Shown piece after piece: positions 45,222-53,311 of a stretch of 64,000 nucleotides of DNA (its first letter is position 1; every line of letters begins with the position of its first letter). The DNA is from Pseudomonas sp. PA15(2017) (lineage in GTDB: Bacteria; Pseudomonadota; Gammaproteobacteria; Pseudomonadales; Pseudomonadaceae). The stretch is taken from positions 1-64,000 of the forward strand of contig NZ_MSXV01000038.1 of NCBI RefSeq assembly GCF_001945395.1, written 5' to 3'. The position numbers and the translations under genes are program-made. The notes under the pieces are model-generated. The model made no database searches, was not told where the DNA came from, and saw only the letters and a program-made list of their open reading frames with translations.

Positions 45222-46006
45222 GCCAGGCACTCCAGTACGGTGGAGAACGCCGGGATGGCAATCACCACCCGGTCTACCGCCTGCCGATGCGGCAAACCAA
45301 GGCTCGCCGCCCGCTGCGCCAGATCCGCCGGGTCACCACCGCGCAAGCCGATCGACACGAAACGCTCCGGCCGCGCTTGCGCGGCCTCGGGCGCCTCAAT
45401 ATCCCGGGTGCGCCAGACCTGCGCGTCGATGACCTCGAGTGCGAAACGCCCATCGAAGCGCCCCAGACGCCCGAATAGCTCGCGCGTGTGCGCCGGCTGC
45501 TCGCTGACCACCGTCAAGCGCTCGATGCTGTGCACGCCATTGGCATGGCCCAGCCACTCGGGTCGCCATACCAGCTCGGGGGTTTCGTGGTGGCAGAAAT
45601 ACACGCGGCCTGCCTCGAACTGCCCAGGCAGCAGCCGGACGGTACCGAAGCGTGCCTCAACAGAGGCCCCATCGACCTCCACCGGCCTGGAGAAATGCTG
45701 TACCGGCTGCACCAGAAAACCGGCCTGCACCAGAGCCGCATGAGTGCGGCGCGGGTCTTCACTGGCCAGCACCAGGCCATCGATGCCGAGGGGGCTGTCG
45801 AGAATTTCCTGTCGCAAACGCTCGCCCCCGAGCGGCAAGCCGATCAGCTCCAGGTAGCCCTCGGCGAACATGATCAGGTTGTTGATAGATCCGAGGGAAT
45901 GATGCCCACGCGGCGTGAGGGTGAACCCCAGCCCCGCGAAGACCTCTGCCGCCCCATCGAGATCGAAGCGCGCGTTGATGACCAGGTGATCCAGTACCGC
46001 ACTCAT
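45218..46006 (-). CDS. VOC-superfamily (glyoxalase-like domain) protein
   Basis: 262 residues. The start LDHLVINARFDLDGAAEVFA and GFTLTPRGHHSLGSINNLIM with YLELIGLP are characteristic of the glyoxalase-like domain (PF13468 type). The His in HHSLG and Glu in YLELIG could be metal ligands. The ATG at 46006 begins the conserved domain. The frame reads upstream into the thioesterase gene but that is an overlap, not a start. Function in the operon unknown; members act as dioxygenases, isomerases or binding proteins. Confidence 0.8.
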   Translation of the reverse strand: MSAVLDHLVINARFDLDGAAEVFAGLGFTLTPRGHHSLGSINNLIMFAEGYLELIGLPLGGERLRQEILDSPLGIDGLVLASEDPRRTHAALVQAGFLVQPVQHFSRPVEVDGASVEARFGTVRLLPGQFEAGRVYFCHHETPELVWRPEWLGHANGVHSIERLTVVSEQPAHTRELFGRLGRFDGRFALEVIDAQVWRTRDIEAPEAAQARPERFVSIGLRGGDPADLAQRAASLGLPHRQAVDRVVIAIPAFSTVLECLA

Positions 46007-46010
46007 GGAA

Positions 46011-46433
46011 TCACGCCTTCGCTGCAGGCGTGGCATAGACACCGCGGCCACTGGCGACCAGGTTGCCTTCGCCATCGAAGACCTGCGCCTCGGCCACCGA
46101 GAACTGCTTGCCGAACTTGATGACCGTGCCCTTGGCGCGCAGATCGCCCTTGGCCGGGCGGTGGTAATCGACTCGCAGGTCGATGGTCGGCACGCCCTTG
46201 CCGGTCCTGGACACCAGCGCCCAGTCCGCGGTCAGATCGACGAGTGCGGCAAGTATGCCGCCGTGGGTGTAACCACCCTCGACGTTGACCACCCACTCTT
46301 CGCGCCATGTCGCACTGAGTTCGATGCTGCCCTCGCCCACCGCTTGAACCTGCAGGCCCAGCCATTGGTGATAGGGGCCCTTGAGCAGTTTGGCCTGAAT
46401 GTCGGCAGCGCTCGGAAGTGTCGTTTCGGTCAT
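46011..46433 (-). CDS. PaaI-family hotdog thioesterase
   Basis: 140 residues. NVEGGYTHGGILAALVDLTA contains the HGG motif of PaaI-like hotdog enzymes, and the Asp in LVDLTADWAL is the usual catalytic acid; KGVPTIDLRVDYHRPAKGDL is also typical. It probably hydrolyses an acyl-CoA and so would recycle CoA in the operon's pathway. Placed between the VOC and MDR genes. Confidence 0.88.
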   Translation of the reverse strand: MTETTLPSAADIQAKLLKGPYHQWLGLQVQAVGEGSIELSATWREEWVVNVEGGYTHGGILAALVDLTADWALVSRTGKGVPTIDLRVDYHRPAKGDLRAKGTVIKFGKQFSVAEAQVFDGEGNLVASGRGVYATPAAKA

Positions 46434-46464
46434 GAGATCAATCCTGTTGAGTGTTCAGAAGGTC

Positions 46465-46494
46465 GTGCAGTCGCCCACAAACGGGCGACTGCAC
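46465..46494 (-). other. Intra-operon 12-bp hairpin
   Basis: gtgcagtcgccc (46465-46476) and gggcgactgcac (46483-46494) are perfect arms around a 6-base loop in the gap between the MDR and thioesterase genes. No T-run follows on either strand. It may be a partial terminator or an mRNA stabiliser dividing the operon in two. Confidence 0.55.
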
Positions 46495-46516
46495 GGTGCA
46501 GATCGATGCAAGCCGA

Positions 46517-47533
46517 TCAAGGGGTGACGACCACCTTGCCCAGCACTTCCCGGTCACGGATCAGCGCCAGGCCTTCAGCGGCCTGTTCGAGGGGCAGGAC
46601 GCGGTCGATGATCGGATCGATCTTGCCCTCGGCAATCAGGTCGAGCAGGCCGACCAGGTTATCTTCGTAGAAGCTGTTCGAGCCTTTGATGTTGAGCTCG
46701 AAACTCCACACGTAGCGCAGGTCTTCCTTGGGGTCGTGGCCGGCAGTAGCGCCGCACACCAGCAGCGTGCCGCCACGCTTGATGCACTTGAGCGAGGGCA
46801 GCCAGGTGTCGCCGCCAGTGAAGTTGATCACCACATCCACGCCACCTTCGTAGGTACGGCGCTGCGGCTTGCCGTACTGGGCGATGGCCCACTTGGAGAA
46901 GTCGGTAGCGCGGTAGTTGATGACGTGGTCGGCGCCCAGCGCCTTGAGACGCTCGCCCTTCTCGTCGCTGCCGGCACAGGCGATCACTTCGGCGCCCAGC
47001 AGTTTGGCCAGGATCACGCAGGCGGTGCCCACGCCGCCGCTGGCGCCAAGGATCAGCACGCGATCCCCGGCCTTGACGGTGTTGTGGGTGATCAGCATGC
47101 GGTGGGCGGTGCCGTAGGCCACCGGCAGCGCCGCGGCCTGCTCGAAACTCACCGCATCGGGCAGGCGGATCAGTTGCCGCGCATCGACGCGTGCGTACTC
47201 GGCCATGCCGCCGTCGACCATCTCGCCCATCAGGCCGACATCGGGCTTGAGCGGGTTGATCAGCACGCGGTCCCCGACCTTCCAGCCTTCCACGCCCTCG
47301 CCCAGTTCGCTGATGGTGCCAGCCAGGTCGAGGCCGATGACCACCGGCAACGGCACCTTGATGCCGGGCATGCCTTTCACCGTGAAGACGTCGTGGTAAT
47401 TGAAGGACGAGGCACCAACGCGAATTACCACGTGTCCGCTGCCCACTGCCGGTATCGGCTTGTCGGTGACGACGCGCAACTGGTCAAGGTCGCCGTGCTC
47501 GTCGAGTACCAGGGCTTTCATGGTCTTGCTCAC
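46517..47533 (-). CDS. Medium-chain dehydrogenase/reductase, zinc-independent type
   Basis: 338 residues. The N-terminal GroES-like domain has VIGLDLAGTISELGEGVEGW, where the GHE zinc motif of alcohol dehydrogenases is replaced by GLD, and the structural-zinc cysteines are absent. The cofactor motif LILGASGGVGTACVILAKLL marks a quinone-oxidoreductase or enoyl-reductase-like enzyme. The GTG at 47533 follows cggaga; the ATG at 47521 (MKALVL) is a possible shorter start. In this operon it may reduce an enoyl-CoA or an aldehyde, but the substrate is unknown. Confidence 0.85.
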   Translation of the reverse strand: MSKTMKALVLDEHGDLDQLRVVTDKPIPAVGSGHVVIRVGASSFNYHDVFTVKGMPGIKVPLPVVIGLDLAGTISELGEGVEGWKVGDRVLINPLKPDVGLMGEMVDGGMAEYARVDARQLIRLPDAVSFEQAAALPVAYGTAHRMLITHNTVKAGDRVLILGASGGVGTACVILAKLLGAEVIACAGSDEKGERLKALGADHVINYRATDFSKWAIAQYGKPQRRTYEGGVDVVINFTGGDTWLPSLKCIKRGGTLLVCGATAGHDPKEDLRYVWSFELNIKGSNSFYEDNLVGLLDLIAEGKIDPIIDRVLPLEQAAEGLALIRDREVLGKVVVTP

Positions 47534-47550
47534 AGTCGTTGTCTCCGTGA

Positions 47551-48534
47551 TTACTGGATTTGTTTGGCTTGGGTGTAGGGTTCGGTGGCGAACAGGTCGT
47601 CCTTCAGTGCGCCCTTGATCAGGCCGCCGTCGATGAACACCTGGTGCTGACGACGCAGGGTCTCGATGTCCGCCGGCTCGAAGGCGATACGATTCATGGC
47701 ATCCCACTGGCCGACGTACACGCGGGCATCCTTCTCCGGCAGGTTGGCGCTCTTGCGCAGGATCTCGACCACTTCATCCGGGTGCGCCTTGCCCCACGCC
47801 AGGGTGTCGCGCAGGCCGGCGATGACCCGGGCGACCACCTGCGGCTTGTCGTCGACCAGTTTGGCGCTGACCGTGCCGACGCCGATGTAGGGCACCGCGT
47901 CGGAATCGGTGAGGGCCTTCCACTCTTCGGCGAAACTACCCAGCCGCTTGACCTTCAGCTCGTCTTCGAGCTGGGCGATGGTGACCGAGCGCAGGGCCGC
48001 GCCATCGACCTGCTTCTGCGCCAGGAACTGCGCCAGGCGCGACTCGTTGCCGCCGACCAAGGAGAAATCGTTGGTCTTGATGCCGTGGTTGCCCGCCAGC
48101 ACCGCACCGGCGATCACCGCCACCGAGGAGCCCGCCGGCGACATGCCGATCTTCTTGCCCTTGAGTTCGGCCAGTGAGGTGATCGGCGAGTCGGCCGGCA
48201 CCACGAACTGCACGTCGGCCGGCTGGGTCGCGGCAAAGATGCGGATCGGCACGCCTTCGGCAGCCGTCGAGAACACCCCGGCCAGTGGAGCGCCGAACGC
48301 CAGGTCGATGGAGCCGGCGGCCAGTGCGCGAATCGGCGCATTGACGTCGGGGAAGTGCACGAACTCGGCTTCGATGCCGCGCTTGGCGAGGAAATCCTTG
48401 GATTCGAGCACCGAGCCGTAGCCCAGGCTCACGCCGCTGGTCCAGTAACCGATGCGGACCTTGTCCGCCGAATGGGCAGCAAGAGGCAGCACCGCGCTCG
48501 CGGCGAGGGCCGCGACGGCAATCAACTTACGCAT
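47551..48534 (-). CDS. ABC substrate-binding protein, SsuA/TauA-like (system 2)
   Basis: 327 residues with a signal peptide (MRKLIAVAALAASAVLPLAA). RIGYWTSGVSLGYGSVLESK, DVNAPIRALAAGSIDLAFGA and LKGKKIGMSPAGSSVAVIAG are SsuA/TauA-class features. The ATG at 48534 follows caagga. It is distinct from the system 1 protein at 42610, so the operon encodes two importers. Belongs with the permease and ATPase immediately upstream. Confidence 0.92.
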   Translation of the reverse strand: MRKLIAVAALAASAVLPLAAHSADKVRIGYWTSGVSLGYGSVLESKDFLAKRGIEAEFVHFPDVNAPIRALAAGSIDLAFGAPLAGVFSTAAEGVPIRIFAATQPADVQFVVPADSPITSLAELKGKKIGMSPAGSSVAVIAGAVLAGNHGIKTNDFSLVGGNESRLAQFLAQKQVDGAALRSVTIAQLEDELKVKRLGSFAEEWKALTDSDAVPYIGVGTVSAKLVDDKPQVVARVIAGLRDTLAWGKAHPDEVVEILRKSANLPEKDARVYVGQWDAMNRIAFEPADIETLRRQHQVFIDGGLIKGALKDDLFATEPYTQAKQIQ

Positions 48535-48560
48535 GGAGTGATCCTTGATAGAGGAAGAAA

Positions 48561-49325
48561 CTAGGGGGTTTTCCAACGAAACAGCCGACGTTCGAGGGGC
48601 TTGAGCACGCCCGCCTCGAGCGACAACATCAGGGCGACCAGCAGCACGGTCCAGGCGAACACCTGGTCGCTCCGCACCAGGTCCGCCGCCTGGCGCAGGC
48701 GATAGCCGATGCCATCCGAGGCGCCGAGCGTCTCGGCCACCAGCGATACCCGCCAGCCAAAGCCGAACGCCAGGCGTGCGCCGGAAAAGAAGTACGGCAG
48801 AATGCTCGGCAGAGAGATCTTCAGCAGGATCTGCAGCCGCGACAGGCGAAACGAACGCGCCAGCTCCACGTATTGCCGTTCCACCGTCTTCGCGCCTTGC
48901 CAGACGTTGGTCAGGATCAGCGGCATGGCGGTCATGAACACCACGAACACCGTGGTGGCGTCGGAGATGCCGAACCAGATGATCGCGAAGATCGCCCAGA
49001 TCGCCGACGACACGGTGTTGAACACCGACAGCACCGGCTCGAAGAAGCGCGCCAGCGCCGGGCTGCTGCCCAGCGCCAGCCCCAGGGGGGTGCCTACCAG
49101 CGTAGCTAATGCGAAGCCACTGAACACGCGCCCGAGGGTGGCGCTCAGGTCATGCCAGAAGGTCTCGCTGTGTAGCAGACTGCCAAGCGCGGCGAAGACC
49201 TTTTCCGGCCCGGGCAGCACGAACGATGGCAAGCGACCTGCGGCGTACCACCAGAGCAGACCGACCACGGCGATCAGGGCGAAGCGTTGCAGGGCGAGGC
49301 TGGAAAATCGCTTGGCGGTTTCCAT
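48561..49325 (-). CDS. ABC transporter permease, SsuC/TauC type (system 2)
   Basis: 254 residues, six hydrophobic segments. The ATPase-docking loop VELARSFRLSRLQILLKISL followed by PSILPYFFSGARLAFGFGWR is the EAA motif. One base separates it from the ATPase stop. Works with the genes at 47551 and 49327. Confidence 0.91.
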   Translation of the reverse strand: METAKRFSSLALQRFALIAVVGLLWWYAAGRLPSFVLPGPEKVFAALGSLLHSETFWHDLSATLGRVFSGFALATLVGTPLGLALGSSPALARFFEPVLSVFNTVSSAIWAIFAIIWFGISDATTVFVVFMTAMPLILTNVWQGAKTVERQYVELARSFRLSRLQILLKISLPSILPYFFSGARLAFGFGWRVSLVAETLGASDGIGYRLRQAADLVRSDQVFAWTVLLVALMLSLEAGVLKPLERRLFRWKTP

Positions 49326-49326
49326 G

Positions 49327-50088
49327 TCAGACCTCCAGGCGCAGGCGGCGAACCTGCTCGCTGACGGCGGGCTCGGTGGGCACCCGCGGGCGCGGCAGGG
49401 CCATCGAATGAATCGCGCGAATGCGCCCGGGGCGCGGCTCCAGTACCACCACCCGGTCAGCTAGGACCACGGCCTCCTCCACATCATGGGTGACGAACAG
49501 CACCGTCATCCCGGTGAGTGCCTGCAGGCGCAGCAGCTCATCGTGCATCTGACTGCGGGTCTGCGGATCAAGCTTGGAAAACGGCTCGTCCATGAGCAAC
49601 ACCTGGGGCTTTACCACCAGGCTGCGCGCCAGCGCCACGCGGCTGCGCATGCCACCGGACAACTGATGCGGCCAGGCTTTCGCGAAGGCCTCGAGACCCA
49701 CCAGGCGCAACACCTCGGCAACACGTTGGTCACGTTCCGCCTTGGCGATGCCTGCGCCCTCCAGCCCAAAGGCGATATTGGCCTGTACGCTGCGCCAGGG
49801 CAGCAGGCGGTCCTCCTGGAACAGGTAGGCGATGCGTCGCCAGTCGCTGAACGCCGCAGCGGTGTCACCAAAGAGGCGAAGGTGCCCCTGATCCTCAGCC
49901 AGCAGCCCGGATACGATGTTGAGCAAGGTGCTTTTGCCGCACCCCGACGTGCCCAGCAGCGCGACTATTTCGCCCTGCCCGACGTCGAAGGAAATATCAC
50001 GCAGCACCTCGAGTGCATCGAAGCGTTTGCCGACCCCGTGCAGGCTGATCGCCGCTGTCGCAAGGTGCTGCTGCAGCGCCGCGTTCAT
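49327..50088 (-). CDS. ABC transporter ATP-binding protein, SsuB/TauB type (system 2)
   Basis: 253 residues. Walker A LLGTSGCGKST, Q-loop LFQEDRLLPWRS, signature LSGGMRSRVALARSL and Walker B VLLMDEPFSKLDPQT are complete. The start overlaps the GntR stop by ATGA, so the regulator and transporter share one mRNA. Confidence 0.93.
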   Translation of the reverse strand: MNAALQQHLATAAISLHGVGKRFDALEVLRDISFDVGQGEIVALLGTSGCGKSTLLNIVSGLLAEDQGHLRLFGDTAAAFSDWRRIAYLFQEDRLLPWRSVQANIAFGLEGAGIAKAERDQRVAEVLRLVGLEAFAKAWPHQLSGGMRSRVALARSLVVKPQVLLMDEPFSKLDPQTRSQMHDELLRLQALTGMTVLFVTHDVEEAVVLADRVVVLEPRPGRIRAIHSMALPRPRVPTEPAVSEQVRRLRLEV

Positions 50089-50813
50089 CGGGCCAATCTC
50101 GCGGCCAACAGTGGCAGCGACGCGCCGGCTTCGCTGAGGCTGGCATAGACCTTTTCCAGCGTCATGGCCTGAAAGGTCTCGATATGCCGGCGGGCAATCA
50201 GCTCAGCGCGCTTGCCGTCGCCGTCTTCGAACGCGGCGATCATCGCGTTGTGATCATGTTTGATCTCGGGTTTGGTGCCCTGGACGTTGAAGCCCAGTGC
50301 TACCAGGCGCGTCATCTCGTCCATCAGTCCGGACAGTGTGCGCAACAGACGCTCGTTGCCCGCAGCTCTGGCGATCTCCAGGTGAAACGCCTTATTGGCG
50401 TCCATGAACACGTCGATCTGATCAGGCAGCGGCACCGGGTGGCGTACCCGGCAAGCTGTCTCCAACACGCGAAGGCGCTCGATGTCCACGCGCCCGACGG
50501 CCAGACGAGCGGCCAGCGGTTCAAGCTGCACGCGCAGGGTGAACACTTCCTCGACATCCTTCACCGTCACCGGCGCAACCTGATAGCCCTTACGTGGCAG
50601 CGACTGAATGAACCCTTCGTGGGCCAGGCGAGTAAGGGCGATGCGGCAGCTACTCTTGCCAATGCCATAGGCCTCCATCAACCCTGGCTCGGTCATCAAT
50701 GCACCGGGCATCAGCCGGCAGGAGAGGATGTCGCGACGAATGCGAGCGTAAGCCGAATCACCCTGGCTGATGGTGTCGACGGGCTGTGAAGAAAGTGCGA
50801 TGGATAACGACAT
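50085..50813 (-). CDS. GntR-family transcriptional regulator, FadR-like (FCD domain)
   Basis: 242 residues. The N-terminal winged helix is in AYARIRRDILSCRLMPGALM and GIGKSSCRIALTRLAHEGFI, and VSLPRKGYQV-like residues end the wing. The C-terminal all-helical FCD domain includes VFMDANKAFHLEIARAAGNE, whose Asp and His residues commonly bind a metal and the effector. It is the first gene of the 13-gene operon and is coupled to the ATPase gene, so it most likely represses its own operon and is released by a pathway acid. Confidence 0.9.
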   Translation of the reverse strand: MSLSIALSSQPVDTISQGDSAYARIRRDILSCRLMPGALMTEPGLMEAYGIGKSSCRIALTRLAHEGFIQSLPRKGYQVAPVTVKDVEEVFTLRVQLEPLAARLAVGRVDIERLRVLETACRVRHPVPLPDQIDVFMDANKAFHLEIARAAGNERLLRTLSGLMDEMTRLVALGFNVQGTKPEIKHDHNAMIAAFEDGDGKRAELIARRHIETFQAMTLEKVYASLSEAGASLPLLAARLAR

Positions 50814-51262
50814 TCGGCGGCCTATGAAGTGGCAGTGAGCAGCTCACAGGGCCGGCCTGTGGTGCCTACGGATAGCCGCTAACCTAGACTAGAAGAGGTC
50901 GTTTTCGAACGAATTAATTCCGCTATATATATAAACGGGAGGTATAGACTGAGCTTCTCAAGAAAGCTTTAGCGTATATAAAAACAGCTAGGAGCCTTAT
51001 CGTGCGCGGCCTGAAGCTTTGGTTGAGCATGCCCTCACTACCCTCGGGGCAGCCTCCAGGGGGCGTCTGATAGCCATATTTTTTAAATGTGCGCGGTCGG
51101 CGCAACCTCAGCGCCAGCAACCGATGCGCCTGACGGACACGACTGCAATACGTCTGCCAGGCTCTCTCGTGTGAAGACTTGGCGCGCCGCTGCCATCACG
51201 ACATAGCTGCTGGGTACGGCGCTCGAACGGCACAAGAGCAGCGTGAAGCGCTGCTCAGCGCA
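50814..51262. promoter_or_regulatory. Promoter region of the GntR operon; no gene seen
   Basis: The 450 bases between the GntR start and the cysteine desulfurase stop hold no convincing frame. An AT-rich block at 50912-50985 with tatatatata and tatataaaaa could provide the operon promoter. An imperfect inverted repeat, agcttctcaagaaagct (50952-50968), has 5-bp arms and is a weak operator candidate. Nothing is seen from about 51010 to 51262. Confidence 0.35.
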
Positions 51263-52393
51263 TCACTTCGGCAGGCACTCGCGAATCGCATCCGTGGCAG
51301 CCTCGACATCCTCGAGCGTGGTGTAACGCCCCAGGCTCAGACGGATGCTGCGATACGCCTGAGCTGCATCCAGGCCCAGCGCGAGAAGCACGTGAGACGG
51401 CGCATTGCTGGCCGAATTGCACGCCGACGTGGACGAAAAAGCCAGGCTGCGGCTCAGGCTTTCGACATTGAACCAGGGGTTATCGATGCGCAGATTCAAC
51501 GTGTGCGGCACACGTTGAGTACTACATCCATTGAGCTGCACCCCAGGAAGGCTTAGTAAGCCTTCGCGCATTTGCACGCTGAGCTGCGCGATACGCCGAT
51601 TCTCCTCGTCCATTACCTCATTTGCTAATGCGAACGCGCTGCCCATGCCCACGATCTGGTGAGGGGCAAGGGTGCCGGAGCGCAGGCCCCGTTCATGGCC
51701 ACCACCATGAATCTGTGCTTGCACCAGCGGGCGCGCACGCGGCCCCACGTATAGAGCGCCAATGCCTTTGGGGCCATAGGTCTTGTGCGCCGAAAACGAC
51801 ATTAAATCCACCGCCAAATGGGCCAGATCGATCTTCACCTTGCCGGTCGCCTGGGCGGCGTCCACGTGAAACAGTGCGCCACGCTGGCGAACCCGCTCGC
51901 CGATCGCTGCGATGTCGGTCAGGGTGCCGAGTTCGTTGTTGACGCGCATGAGCGACACCAGCAGGGTGTCGTCACGCAAAGCTGCGGCGACCGCATCAGG
52001 CTGGATCAGTCCATCACCATCGGGCTGCAACCAGGTGACGTCGAAGCCCTCTAGCTCCAGCTGCCGGGCAGTATCGAGCACGGCCTTGTGTTCCAGGCTG
52101 CTGGTCACGATATGCCGGCGCCCCTGTGTGGTGGCTGCCACGCCCTTGAGCGCCAGATTGTTGGATTCGGTAGCACCCGAGGTCCACACCAAGTTGTCGG
52201 CAGTAGTGCCGACCAATTCGGCAACCTGTCGACGCGCCGTCTCTACAGCATCACGTGCCCGCTGCCCAAACGAATGCGAGGATGAAGCAGGGTTACCGAA
52301 AATGGTATTGCGCCCCATGTGGGCCAGCATGTCCTGAATCACGACATCATCGATAGGAGTGGTGGCTGCGTAGTCAAAATAGCGCTCTGTCAT
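51263..52393 (-). CDS. Cysteine desulfurase, NifS/IscS-like, solitary
   Basis: PLP enzyme that moves sulfur from cysteine to an enzyme thiol. 376 residues. FDYAATTPIDDVVIQDMLAH at the N-terminus, WTSGATESNNLALKG, HVDAAQATGKVKIDL, the PLP Lys in SFSAHKTYGPKGIGALYV and the persulfide Cys in SSTSACNSASNAPSHVLLAL are present. The ATG at 52393 starts the conserved domain. The Cys loop lacks the extra residues of IscS, and there are no isc or suf genes around it, so it is not a housekeeping cluster gene. Divergent from an Lrp-type regulator. Confidence 0.93.
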   Translation of the reverse strand: MTERYFDYAATTPIDDVVIQDMLAHMGRNTIFGNPASSSHSFGQRARDAVETARRQVAELVGTTADNLVWTSGATESNNLALKGVAATTQGRRHIVTSSLEHKAVLDTARQLELEGFDVTWLQPDGDGLIQPDAVAAALRDDTLLVSLMRVNNELGTLTDIAAIGERVRQRGALFHVDAAQATGKVKIDLAHLAVDLMSFSAHKTYGPKGIGALYVGPRARPLVQAQIHGGGHERGLRSGTLAPHQIVGMGSAFALANEVMDEENRRIAQLSVQMREGLLSLPGVQLNGCSTQRVPHTLNLRIDNPWFNVESLSRSLAFSSTSACNSASNAPSHVLLALGLDAAQAYRSIRLSLGRYTTLEDVEAATDAIRECLPK

Positions 52394-52611
52394 GGGGATA
52401 CCGCCTTCTGGGTCGAAAAAACGCCACCTAAAGCGGCGGATCAGAGCGAACATGCTAGGGGAAAGGCACAAGAATAAATTTGATATTTAGCTGCTACCTT
52501 CAAGCAGAAAAGAAATTTATTTCTACCAAAAACCATTTAAATAGAATTTACTTCCAATAATATTTGATTAAGTGCTTTTGTTATTCCTCAATCATCTTAA
52601 CGAGCTACACC
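52394..52611. promoter_or_regulatory. AT-rich divergent promoter of cysteine desulfurase and Lrp genes
   Basis: Most of the 218 bases are A or T, in contrast with the flanking genes. Stretches such as aataaatttgatattta and gaaatttatttc are the kind of flexible AT sequence Lrp/AsnC proteins bind. No exact operator can be defined. Confidence 0.4.
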
Positions 52612-53073
52612 ATGGATAAGTTCGATCACGCCATCCTCAGTCTTCTGCAGCACGACTGCACCCTCGCGCTGGGCGAAATGGCCGAGCGCGTAGGCCTGAG
52701 CAACACCGCCTGCTGGCGACGCGTTCAAAAGTTGGAAGAGAGCAAGGTGATTCGCGCGCGGGTGGCGCTGCTGGAACCGCGCCAGGTCGGTGTGCCGGTC
52801 ACGGTTTTCGCCTTCGTGCGAACCAATCAGCACAACGCCGACTGGCTCAAGCAGTTTCATGACAAGGTGTCGGCCATTGACGAGGTGGTGGATTTCTACC
52901 GGCTGGCTGGCGTCACCGATTACCTGCTGCGTGTGGTCGTACCGGACATCGAAGGCTACGACGCGGTTTACAAGCGGCTGATTGAGATACCCGGTATCGC
53001 CGATATCAGCTCCAGCTTTGCCATGGAGCGCATCAAGTCTACTACCGCCCTGCCCCTCCCTGCCGGCATCTAG
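52612..53073 (+). CDS. Lrp/AsnC-family transcriptional regulator
   Basis: 153 residues, standard length. The helix-turn-helix is MAERVGLSNTACWRRVQKLE (about 25-45) and the RAM effector domain covers about 70-145, including EVVDFYRLAGVTDYLLRVVV. The sequence after the helix is of the DecR/CyuR-like or BkdR-like type. Divergence from a cysteine desulfurase suggests that it responds to cysteine or a related amino acid, but this is inference from position. The ATG at 52612 begins the typical MDKFD start. Confidence 0.9.
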   Translation: MDKFDHAILSLLQHDCTLALGEMAERVGLSNTACWRRVQKLEESKVIRARVALLEPRQVGVPVTVFAFVRTNQHNADWLKQFHDKVSAIDEVVDFYRLAGVTDYLLRVVVPDIEGYDAVYKRLIEIPGIADISSSFAMERIKSTTALPLPAGI

Positions 53074-53267
53074 CCCGAGGTGGACTGCCCCAGTCGGCTG
53101 ACACTTACCGAGCCTGAGATCCAGGCCCTGGTAGCCCTGCAAAGCCTAGTGATTGCATCCGATGCCACAAGGGGCATGCACCATTGACCTTTAACTGCGA
53201 ACATCCGTGCTCGCGAGTCACTTAGCTCACCAGATGCTGCTCGTCGGCCCAGTTGGTATCCCTAGCA

Positions 53268-53294
53268 ATACGCCCGCTGTTCACGGCGGGCGTT
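53268..53294. terminator. Hairpin between Lrp and TonB-receptor genes
   Basis: acgcccgc (53270-53277) pairs with gcgggcgt (53286-53293) in the gap between convergent genes. It has no long T-run, so termination may be partial. It lies 18 bases from the receptor stop codon. Confidence 0.5.
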
Positions 53295-53311
53295 ACAGCA
53301 TAATTGCCTGG

